Shown here: one piece after another, positions 23,873 through 30,069 of the stretch
How the letters are laid out: each line of letters starts with the position of its first letter
Position numbering within the stretch: the stretch's first letter is position 1
Assembly: GCF_001641085.1 (NCBI RefSeq)
Contig: NZ_LXIE01000001.1
Span: forward strand, 434,001 to 498,000
Reading direction: 5' to 3'
DNA length: 64,000 nucleotides
From: Aequorivita soesokkakensis
GTDB lineage: Bacteria > Bacteroidota > Bacteroidia > Flavobacteriales > Flavobacteriaceae
Program-made: the position numbers and the translations under genes
Notes under the pieces: generated by a model
The model's input: the letters and a program-made list of their open reading frames with translations, nothing else
Database searches by the model: none
Told to the model about the DNA's origin: nothing

Positions 23873-24923
23873 CTTTTTTGATATTTTGGAATATTAAAAC
23901 ATTTTGATGGTGCATATTCGGAACGAATGAAAAAGGATAACCGTAAGGATAAATACTTTTGTGTCTTTGGTATAATATTTTAATTCCTTTTAATACAAAA
24001 TTTCCTTTTTTCTCCAACGCATTTGCTAAATCAGCGTGAAAAGTGTAGTATTTCTCTTTTTTTCTAAAGTCGCTTACAATTACACACATATACTTTCCAG
24101 ACTTTAGTGGTTTTGAACAGTCATTGAAAAACTTTGCAAGCGTTGAAAGGAATTTGTCATAATCCTCAATATTTGCCAAATCTTCATTATTCTCACTATA
24201 CTTATGGTCTAAATCATTATCAATTCTTTCTTTTCCTTTATGGTCAACAGTTTCCAAAATGTTCCAATATGGTGGGCTTGTTGCAATAAAATCTATTTCG
24301 TTTTTTTTAAACTTCTTAATTTCTTTCTGACTATTTCCATTTATTAAATTTTGCTTGGTTTTTAAAGGAAAATCATCAGGAACTTCCAATTCAATACGTT
24401 GTAAACCCAAATCGTGGTATTTAGGATTTAATTCTATTCCATAACCAATTCTATTATTAAATGCACAAGCCTTAACTGTTGAAGCAACACCAGAAAATGG
24501 GTCAAGAACTTTGTCATTTTCTTTAGAAAAGAATTGAATAAGTCTACCAACATCTTGAAATGAAAAAGGTGCAGGATGCTGTTTTTCTATTTGTGCATCT
24601 TTATTTCCAGCTCCTAATCCTTTTTGACTGAAAACTGTTATAGTTTCAGGCAACCATTCTTTTGCTGTCAAATCATTTAATCCATTATTCAATGCAAAAG
24701 CTGATTTCTCATTAGGAAATAGAATTGCGTTGGCTTTCTCAACATCTCCTTTTGAGTGAAATAATGCAACTTTTTCCCAATCTTCGATAAATCTATTTGG
24801 TATTCTCAACTCAACTCTCTTTTCAAAAATTTCGTTCAGTTTAGTTTTTGCAAGTTTGTTCAGTTTAGTTTCCTCAACAGGAACAACTTCTTTTCTATTT
24901 TTTTTATATAGTTGGTATTTCAT
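23865..24923 (-). CDS. DNA methyltransferase 1 of the R-M cassette (SPPY type)
   Basis: This 352-residue amino-methyltransferase has the cofactor motif D-P-F-S-G-V-A-S-T near residue 143, preceded by H-P-A-P-F-S. The catalytic motif T-S-P-P-Y-W-N follows near 217, the S-P-P-Y form usual for N4-cytosine methylation. Motif I comes before motif IV, the reverse of its neighbour. The ATG at 24923 is chosen over a TTG one codon upstream. It follows the controller gene by 3 bp and overlaps the second methyltransferase by 8 bp, so the four genes form one operon in one cassette. Confidence 0.9.
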   Translation of the reverse strand: MKYQLYKKNRKEVVPVEETKLNKLAKTKLNEIFEKRVELRIPNRFIEDWEKVALFHSKGDVEKANAILFPNEKSAFALNNGLNDLTAKEWLPETITVFSQKGLGAGNKDAQIEKQHPAPFSFQDVGRLIQFFSKENDKVLDPFSGVASTVKACAFNNRIGYGIELNPKYHDLGLQRIELEVPDDFPLKTKQNLINGNSQKEIKKFKKNEIDFIATSPPYWNILETVDHKGKERIDNDLDHKYSENNEDLANIEDYDKFLSTLAKFFNDCSKPLKSGKYMCVIVSDFRKKEKYYTFHADLANALEKKGNFVLKGIKILYQRHKSIYPYGYPFSFVPNMHHQNVLIFQNIKKDD

Positions 24924-24926
24924 CAA

Positions 24927-25217
24927 TTATTTCTTCTCGTATTTCATTTGTTCTTCTGCAACTTTTAAGGCGTTCATTCCTTCTTTTTCGTCTTTAACTA
25001 TGTCATAAACCTTTGAGCCAATCCACAAAGCTTCTAATTCCGAAAACGAACAATTGAAAGTTTTACTAATTGTTTTTAAGTGTTCTCGTTTTAAAGGCTT
25101 CTGGTCACTTTCAACTTTACTTAAAAAACCATCTCCGATTTCAAGTATTGAAGCAAGTTGCCTTTGAAACATTCCATTTGATTCTCTTAATTCCTTTATT
25201 TTCTGCCCAAGAGTCAT
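24927..25217 (-). CDS. XRE-family controller protein of the R-M cassette
   Basis: This 96-residue helix-turn-helix protein resembles R-M controller proteins and other XRE regulators. The HTH is in the first 60 residues: G-Q-K-I-K-E-L-R, then Q-R-Q-L-A-S-I-L-E-I (recognition part), then F-L-S-K-V-E-S-D-Q-K-P. It is the first gene of the cassette operon. An 18-bp near-palindrome (25234-25251) lies between its predicted -33 and -7 elements, so it most likely controls its own promoter. The -7 box is so close to the ATG that the transcript would be leaderless or nearly so, as is common for controller genes. Confidence 0.85.
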   Translation of the reverse strand: MTLGQKIKELRESNGMFQRQLASILEIGDGFLSKVESDQKPLKREHLKTISKTFNCSFSELEALWIGSKVYDIVKDEKEGMNALKVAEEQMKYEKK

Positions 25218-25222
25218 TTTAC

Positions 25223-25252
25223 CAAATTTAGACTTGACTAATATTGGTCAAA
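25223..25252 (-). promoter_or_regulatory. Promoter and operator of the R-M cassette
   Basis: On the minus strand, TTTG (25249-25252) and TAAATTTG (25223-25230) are 18 bp apart. Between and overlapping them is TTGACCAATATTAGTCAA, an 18-bp near-perfect palindrome. The ATG is 5 bp after the -7 box. This looks like a controller-protein box over a leaderless promoter. Confidence 0.7.
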
Positions 25253-25281
25253 TGTAATAAATATTATTGGAAATTTGATTC

Positions 25282-25370
25282 GAGCGTTGGGAAATTTTAG
25301 CTCTTTTGGTTTTTTAGCGTTGGAATTGTGCGTTGGAAAAAAAGCCGAAAGTGCTAAAATATGCGGCTGG
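25282..25370. repeat. Cassette-head repeat B, copy 1
   Basis: A roughly 90-bp segment beginning GAGCGTTGG with inner inverted repeat (TAGCTCTTTTGGTTTTTT with AAAAAAAGCCGAAAGTGCTA) and ending GCGGCTGG. A second copy is at 29467-29552. Both lie between the attC boundary and the first gene of a multi-gene cassette. Confidence 0.72.
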
Positions 25371-25377
25371 CAGTATG

Positions 25378-25514
25378 AAACACAACGGTTAGTATAAGAA
25401 TAGTTGCGGGTTTACGTGCGAGGATTTTCCGCAGGAAAATCAGACGTAGTAAACTTGCAACGACCTTTGGTTAAGCCCAAAATTGAGCAATTATTTTTAT
25501 ACATTGTTGGCAAC
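25378..25514 (-). repeat. attC-like element 10
   Basis: The arms TGTATAAAAATAATTGC and GCAACTATTCTTATAC pair imperfectly on the minus strand. The ends are GTTGCCAAC and GTTGTGTTT. Confidence 0.78.
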
Positions 25515-26036
25515 TGGCTTTTTTTCATTCAGATTGAGTTTCATCATTATGTCCGTTTGTTCATCGTTTCCGAGTTTAAAAACGTGTTTGTCAAACGCTA
25601 CAAATCCATTTTTTTCATAAAATCGAATTGCTCTCGGGTTTTGCTCCCAAACTCCCAACCAAACATATTCCACATTTTTCTCTTTGGCCAATTCAATCGC
25701 CTTGTCGTAAAGTATTTGTCCAACTTTTTTTCCGTGAAATTCCTTTAGCACGTATATTCGTTCAATTTCAAGTGCGTTTTTGTCCTTTATTTCGGTTTGT
25801 GACTGTCCAATGTTTATTTTTAAATATCCGATTGTTTTTTCGTCAAGTTCCGCAAAGTAAAATTCAGCGTTTTGGTCGGTCAGTTCCGTAGTCAGTTTTT
25901 CGGTTGAAAATCCGTTTTCCAAATATTCTCTCATATTATCTTCACTGTTCTCGGAAGAAAAAGTTTCGGCAAAAGTCAGTTTTCCGATTTCTTTGAGTTT
26001 TTCAATGTCTTTAATATTTACTTTTCTGATTTTCAT
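25497..26036 (-). CDS. GNAT-family N-acetyltransferase cassette
   Basis: This 179-residue acetyl-CoA-dependent acetyltransferase shows the GNAT fold: M-K-I-R-K-V-N-I-K-D-I at the start, A-L-E-I-E-R-I-Y-V-L-K-E-F-H-G-K-K-V-G near residue 95 (V-L-x-x-x-x-x-x-x-G-x-G-type acetyl-CoA site), and W-L-G-V-W-E-Q-N-P-R-A-I-R-F-Y-E-K-N-G-F near 128. The composition is close to PaiA-like polyamine or amino-group acetyltransferases. The frame runs through the attC end (V-A-N) and stops inside the attC arm. The cassette ends GTTGGCAAC and GTTGCCAAC are exact complements. Acetyltransferases are common integron cargo. The substrate is unknown. Confidence 0.9.
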   Translation of the reverse strand: MKIRKVNIKDIEKLKEIGKLTFAETFSSENSEDNMREYLENGFSTEKLTTELTDQNAEFYFAELDEKTIGYLKINIGQSQTEIKDKNALEIERIYVLKEFHGKKVGQILYDKAIELAKEKNVEYVWLGVWEQNPRAIRFYEKNGFVAFDKHVFKLGNDEQTDIMMKLNLNEKKPVANNV

Positions 26037-26064
26037 TTAATCATTGTGCGTTTTTTTTCAGCTT

Positions 26065-26199
26065 GTTGCCAACGGTCTTGTATATGAAAAGTAGCGGATT
26101 TTATGCACTAACTTTTCGGTTTATAACTGACCTTTATTTTATTATTTATCTTTTGGTTAAGCACTAAAACCGCTATTTTTTATATACGTTGTTGTGCTT
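26065..26199 (-). repeat. attC-like element 11
   Basis: The arms GTATATAAAAAATAGCGG and CCGCTACTTTTCATATAC pair on the minus strand, and the loop shares GGTTAAGCACTAAAACCGC with element 9. The ends are AAGCACAAC and GTTGGCAAC. Confidence 0.8.
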
Positions 26200-26221
26200 T
26201 CGTTATTTTTCCGCAAACTTG

Positions 26222-26312
26222 CTAGCGTTGGCAAAGACATACTCTTTTGCAATTTTTGGCTTGTGTTTCGGCTGAAGCGAATTGCAAATGTGTATGGCTT
26301 TAAGCGTTGGCT
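26222..26312. repeat. Cassette-tail repeat A, copy 2
   Basis: Second copy of the 21698-21787 repeat, bounded by AGCGTTGG and containing CAAAGACATACTCTTTTGCA. It occupies the same position, between the last stop of a multi-gene cassette and its attC-like element. Confidence 0.75.
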
Positions 26313-26315
26313 ATT

Positions 26316-28727
26316 TTATTTTTTCCAGTCAAATTTTAAATTTCCGCAACCACATCTAATTTTATTCTCAACATTATCGTAAAATTTTAAAGAAAGAAAT
26401 TTATCACAGTCTGAACAATAAAAATTATGGATTAAGCCTTTAACATCTTCCCAAATTGCTTCTAAATCCTCAATACTTTCTTGGAAGCTATTGTCGTGCG
26501 AAGTCGTATTTCCAATAAACATAGGCATTCCTTTGATTTTCGGAATATCGGCTTTCTCTTTTAGTTCTTTACTTGCTTTTGTCAACTTACTTTGTACGGC
26601 ATCTAAAAGTTCAGGTGCCATTCTTTTTTCATTTATGTCATTATTCCTGTAGGCTACTTTTGCTTCTATTTCTAGAGCTACTCTTTTCATTACTCTTTCT
26701 GCATAAACACGAATATCGTTTCCTAGTCCATCAGTATTTTTGTCTTCTATTTTCTTTTTAATTCTATCTTTAATATCAGCAATTCCTCTCTCAATTCCAG
26801 TTCCATTATCTTTTGTCCATTTAAAGTTATTAAGAATCCAACCTTTGCTTTTTACTTCACTCGATACTAACTCAAAAAATTCTTTTTCGTGAGTTAAAAG
26901 AATTACTTGAAAGTCAGAAAACTTTGTTGTTAATAATTGAGCAAATCTATATCTGTGCGAACGGTCAAAACTAGAAATCACATCATCTAATACGAAAAAT
27001 TTACTTTCCTTGTTAAATGCTCTTACAGAAGCAAGAAAGAATGAAAGGCCTAAACAGTTGATGTGGCTTTCACTCAAATAGGCAATTGGCGGTGTATGGG
27101 TTTCGTTGAAGAAGCTGTATTCAATTGTAATTCCAACAAGTTCATCATTCTTTTTTAATGGAACCAACTTTATATCCTCAACCTTTTCGTTGGGATTCAT
27201 TGTTGTATAAAAATCGTTTATGTCATTAGAAAACATTGTTAAAAACACATTGAGTGCTTCTTCTTGTCTTTTAATGAAATCTTCATAAAGCAGTTCAAAT
27301 GTTGCTTGTTGATTAGCTAAAACACTTTGTTCTTTTTCTATTTTCAGATATTCCACATAAGCTTTTGCTGATTGAAATAGCTTTGTATATGTTTTAAATT
27401 TGAGGTTAGCTTCTTTACTTTCAGTTAACTTTTTAATTGTCTTAACCAATTCGCTTGTTAACTCTTCAATTTCTTTTTTGACAAACTTTATTTCTTCTTT
27501 GTCCGATAATTTTTCTGTTAATTCTTTTTTTGATTCGTCAAGGTGGTTATTCAGAGAGTTTTGAATTTTCTCAACTGTTTCTTTTAATTTTTTGTAATCT
27601 TCTTTCTCGAAAAGTTTTTCTGTCAATAAGCCTTCAATAGCACTAATATTTGGTTTAATTGTATTTTGAAGGTCTTTAGAATTATTATCTACTTTTTCCT
27701 TTTCCTTATTGAGTAATTCTAGTTCTTCAATTCTAAAGTTTAAATCTTGTAAAAGGTCAATTTTACTTTTCTCTTGTTGGCAAAGTGGACAGTAATCGTT
27801 TTCGACAACATCTTTTGTTAGTACTGATTTGCCTTCTTGTAATAATGAAAGAAGTTGTAAGTTTTTAACCTTTTCTGGGTCTTTTTTTAAGGCGTTAAAA
27901 GAATCGTAAAAAGTACTGTAACTATTATTAATGTTATCTACATTTCCTTCGATTTGTGCTACTGACTCTTTAACTTTTGTGTAAAAGTTAATTTGATTTA
28001 AAAGTTCGGAATCTTCTTTACTCTCAATTTTTTTAAGGACAGTATTTATATCTTGACGAGATTTGATTTCAATTCCTAATTTTAGAGGTTTTATCAATTT
28101 ATTTGCTCCGTCAAATAATTGCTCATCTGTGTAAGCATTTTGACCTAGATTTTCAAGTATCGTACTTTGCTGTACATTTTTAAGATTGTCATAATTAGCA
28201 GACTTAATGTTTCGTGCGATTCTTGCTCCGTTTCTTTTGAGCAAATCTCTAATATTCTGTACATCTGAAAAACCAATTATGTTTTGTAACTCTTTTAGTT
28301 TATCTGTTTTCCCAGCAATAATAAATTGAACTAAATCACGATAGCGAAGTATTAATCTTTCAGAAAAAGATGATGCAATAAATTTTTTGAAATCATCAGT
28401 TTCATTGGAATTAAAGGTTTTTAATGAGTTATCTATGGACTTTTTAGAATCTAGTTTATTTTCATCAAAAGTTAGTTCGATAAAACTATCTTCTGTTTCC
28501 GGAATAAAAATGTTACGCAAAGCGTCACGACCTTTTCTTCTTCCAATTTCTTCGTTTGATAAATGTTCAATTTTATCATAAAAAAACCATTCAAAAGAAT
28601 CGGTTACAGAACTTTTTCCAGTTCCATTATCTCCGTAAACTAAAATTGATTTTTTATCCAAGTCAAGAGTTAATGGTTCTCTAACTCCTCTTAAGCCGTT
28701 TATTTTGATTGTTTTAATTTTCGCCAT
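26316..28727 (-). CDS. SMC/RecF-like AAA ATPase with zinc hook and zinc ribbon, candidate defence ATPase
   Basis: This 803-residue ATPase has Walker A Y-G-D-N-G-T-G-K-S-S near residue 31, two long coiled-coil arms meeting at C-P-L-C near 312 (a Rad50-like zinc hook), L-S-E-S-H-I-N-C-L-G-L-S near 555 (signature), and Walker B F-F-V-L-D-D-V near 578 with an H-loop L-L-T-H-E-K. The C-terminal 35 residues add a small zinc ribbon (C-S-D-C ... C-G-C-G). RloC-type anticodon nucleases share this architecture, but I see no clear nuclease end here. It is the third gene of a cassette with a 63-residue protein and a GIY-YIG nuclease, a plausible phage-defence operon. Confidence 0.85.
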   Translation of the reverse strand: MAKIKTIKINGLRGVREPLTLDLDKKSILVYGDNGTGKSSVTDSFEWFFYDKIEHLSNEEIGRRKGRDALRNIFIPETEDSFIELTFDENKLDSKKSIDNSLKTFNSNETDDFKKFIASSFSERLILRYRDLVQFIIAGKTDKLKELQNIIGFSDVQNIRDLLKRNGARIARNIKSANYDNLKNVQQSTILENLGQNAYTDEQLFDGANKLIKPLKLGIEIKSRQDINTVLKKIESKEDSELLNQINFYTKVKESVAQIEGNVDNINNSYSTFYDSFNALKKDPEKVKNLQLLSLLQEGKSVLTKDVVENDYCPLCQQEKSKIDLLQDLNFRIEELELLNKEKEKVDNNSKDLQNTIKPNISAIEGLLTEKLFEKEDYKKLKETVEKIQNSLNNHLDESKKELTEKLSDKEEIKFVKKEIEELTSELVKTIKKLTESKEANLKFKTYTKLFQSAKAYVEYLKIEKEQSVLANQQATFELLYEDFIKRQEEALNVFLTMFSNDINDFYTTMNPNEKVEDIKLVPLKKNDELVGITIEYSFFNETHTPPIAYLSESHINCLGLSFFLASVRAFNKESKFFVLDDVISSFDRSHRYRFAQLLTTKFSDFQVILLTHEKEFFELVSSEVKSKGWILNNFKWTKDNGTGIERGIADIKDRIKKKIEDKNTDGLGNDIRVYAERVMKRVALEIEAKVAYRNNDINEKRMAPELLDAVQSKLTKASKELKEKADIPKIKGMPMFIGNTTSHDNSFQESIEDLEAIWEDVKGLIHNFYCSDCDKFLSLKFYDNVENKIRCGCGNLKFDWKK

Positions 28728-28733
28728 CTTCTT

Positions 28734-28925
28734 TTATTTTTTAGGCTTAATGGCTTCTTGTTTTAATTCTTCTAATGCATTTTGAATATTGCTATCAGTA
28801 AATTTGTTGTCGCCATATAATTCAATCAATTTGTTAACTGTACTTTCGTCAGTTCCTTCAACATTTAATATTTCTGCAAAAAATTCGTCAATTACGTCTT
28901 TTCCGCTTTTTATTTGGTTATCCAT
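28734..28925 (-). CDS. Small acidic protein between GIY-YIG and ATPase genes
   Basis: This 63-residue acidic, helical protein (M-D-N-Q-I-K-S-G-K-D-V-I-D-E-F-F-A-E-I-L) has no signal peptide or membrane segment and no recognised family. It starts 11 bp after the GIY-YIG gene and ends 6 bp before the ATPase gene, so it is part of a tight three-gene operon. Its position and size suggest a bridging subunit or an inhibitor of the system, by inference only. Confidence 0.65.
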   Translation of the reverse strand: MDNQIKSGKDVIDEFFAEILNVEGTDESTVNKLIELYGDNKFTDSNIQNALEELKQEAIKPKK

Positions 28926-28936
28926 ATTTCAGGTTT

Positions 28937-29404
28937 TTAATCAAAATATTGCCAATCAATAATAAAATTGGCTTTTAGTTTTTTATTTAATATTTCGTAA
29001 CCCGATTTATTGTTGCAAATTGGATATACTCCATATTTTTCTACAAAATCGAGTATGAAATAGCTTTCTAGGTCTTCAATTCTATGTGACCAAAAATTGC
29101 GAAGCATTTCAAAATTTATATGTGTAAAAAATAGCTGTTCTCTTTTCCTATAATTTACTAATCCAAGGTTTTTACTTTTTCCGTCAAAATGTCCAGTTAA
29201 TCTACTTCCAATACTGTTGGTTTTCTTCTCACTCATACCAATGTATAACAATCGTGATTTTAGAATAGGATATTGAATTGAAGTTTTTTCAGAGAAAATA
29301 AAATATAATCCTGCGAGACCCATCAAAGGTTTTATGTTCTGTAATTCAAAGGTTTTTGGTTGGTCAAAAAATATTTTTAATTCAGTCGGCTTTTCGTTAA
29401 TCAT
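28937..29404 (-). CDS. GIY-YIG nuclease-like protein
   Basis: This 155-residue protein has a GIY-YIG nuclease domain: G-L-Y-F-I-F near residue 32 and L-L-Y-I-G-M-S near 50 form the two signature strands. I-G-S-R-L-T-G-H near 65 supplies the conserved Arg. E-S-Y-F-I-L near 113 gives the metal-binding Glu, and Y-P-I-C-N-N-K-S-G near 128 the terminal Asn. The order and spacing fit the family. It is the first gene of the ATPase cassette and could be the effector nuclease. The target (DNA or tRNA) cannot be told. It is separated from the attC boundary by 160 bp containing repeat B. Confidence 0.85.
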   Translation of the reverse strand: MINEKPTELKIFFDQPKTFELQNIKPLMGLAGLYFIFSEKTSIQYPILKSRLLYIGMSEKKTNSIGSRLTGHFDGKSKNLGLVNYRKREQLFFTHINFEMLRNFWSHRIEDLESYFILDFVEKYGVYPICNNKSGYEILNKKLKANFIIDWQYFD

Positions 29405-29466
29405 TCCATTCTACTAATTTATTTCATTTTCAATTTATTCGATTACGGTTTTCCTCAATTTCATTA

Positions 29467-29552
29467 GAGCGTTGGCAAAAAATAGCTCTTTTGGTTTTTT
29501 TAGCGTTGGCTTTCGTGTCGGAAAAAACCAAAAGTGCTGTTTGTGCGGCTGG
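29467..29552. repeat. Cassette-head repeat B, copy 2
   Basis: Second copy of 25282-25370, starting GAGCGTTGG, with CTTTTGGTTTTTT pairing with AAAAAACCAAAAG and ending GCGGCTGG. Confidence 0.72.
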
Positions 29553-29563
29553 TTTCCATAATG

Positions 29564-29696
29564 AAGCACAACGTTCTGGCTAAAGCTAGTGCGGTTTCTC
29601 GCAAGTCCCAAAAGAAACGAGATCGTCATCGTCAACCGCGTTTGTGTCTGCCGAAGACGAAATGGCCGCATTAGTCTTTAGGTATTGTTGTGTGGC
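29564..29696 (-). repeat. attC-like element 12 (twin of element 5)
   Basis: Same arms and loop as element 5 with one difference (TCCC for TTCC near the middle). The ends are GCCACACAAC and GTTGTGCTT on the minus strand. It is the attC of the first cassette after the recombinase gene. Confidence 0.82.
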
Positions 29697-29721
29697 GTTT
29701 TTTTATTTCTTTCCTTTTTTG

Positions 29722-29991
29722 TCATTCGTAAAACTTTCCTGAATAGAGTAAGAGTGCAAAACTTTTCCAATCTAGATCTATGTCTTCATTGTCTTGTCCG
29801 TATGCGTGAATAGAGTCAAGAAAGTCAGGAATAGTTTCATTTTCCCAGCCGTTGACTCCACTTGAATACGGAGAAGTTGGATTTACCTTCTCTTTATTGT
29901 CTTCGTCTTCCTTGTCCTTTTTTAATGCTGCGACAAATTCAAAGAAAGTTTTTTTCGAGTTTACTTTTTCTAGTAATTCAGTTAGGTTCAT
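29722..29991 (-). CDS. Small acidic cassette protein, copy 2 (first cassette)
   Basis: This 89-residue protein is the twin of 18987-19256, with one amino-acid change (Val for Phe in G-V-N-G-W). The ATG at 29991 is used; the open frame runs further upstream only because it crosses the cassette boundary into the attI-like spacer. As the first cassette next to the recombinase, it is in the position where newly captured cassettes enter in known integrons. The near identity with the eighth cassette fits a recent excision, copying and re-entry event. Family not recognised. Confidence 0.75.
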   Translation of the reverse strand: MNLTELLEKVNSKKTFFEFVAALKKDKEDEDNKEKVNPTSPYSSGVNGWENETIPDFLDSIHAYGQDNEDIDLDWKSFALLLYSGKFYE

Positions 29992-30007
29992 TTTGGTCTT
30001 TTCAAAT

Positions 30008-30069
30008 GCCACACAACTAGTATATATCAACATGCAGTTTATTTCACATGTCTTTGACCAAAGTACAAT
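30008..30069 (-). other. attI-like insertion site candidate
   Basis: The first cassette boundary GTTGTGTGGC (minus strand, 30017-30008) lies 53 bp after the recombinase stop codon. The spacer has no attC-like arms, as expected for an attI, and contains a small inverted repeat CTTTG-AC-CAAAG at 30055-30066 that may serve as a binding site. The call rests on position and on the boundary triplet. Confidence 0.5.

Larger units (their letters stand above)
12620..30017 (-). mobile_element. Integron-like gene cassette array (13 cassettes)
   Basis: All genes lie on the minus strand and are separated by attC-like elements. Read on the minus strand, each cassette begins GTT plus 6-7 variable bases and ends with the exact reverse complement followed by the element body. 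This holds over 9-10 bp for 12 of 13 cassettes. The two ends of a single element, which come from different cassettes, do not match beyond GTT/AAC. That is the arrangement expected if each cassette once circularised and inserted through a folded site. A short tyrosine recombinase gene flanks the array at 30070-30912. Confidence 0.85.

Noticed and set aside
25404-25748. A plus-strand 114-residue frame across element 10 and the GNAT gene
   Set aside because: It is the antisense shadow of the acetyltransferase plus attC sequence.
12620-30017. Regularly spaced palindromic repeats as a CRISPR array
   Set aside because: Spacing is 0.3 to 3.7 kb with genes between, the repeats are about 135 bp and imperfect, and no cas gene is present.
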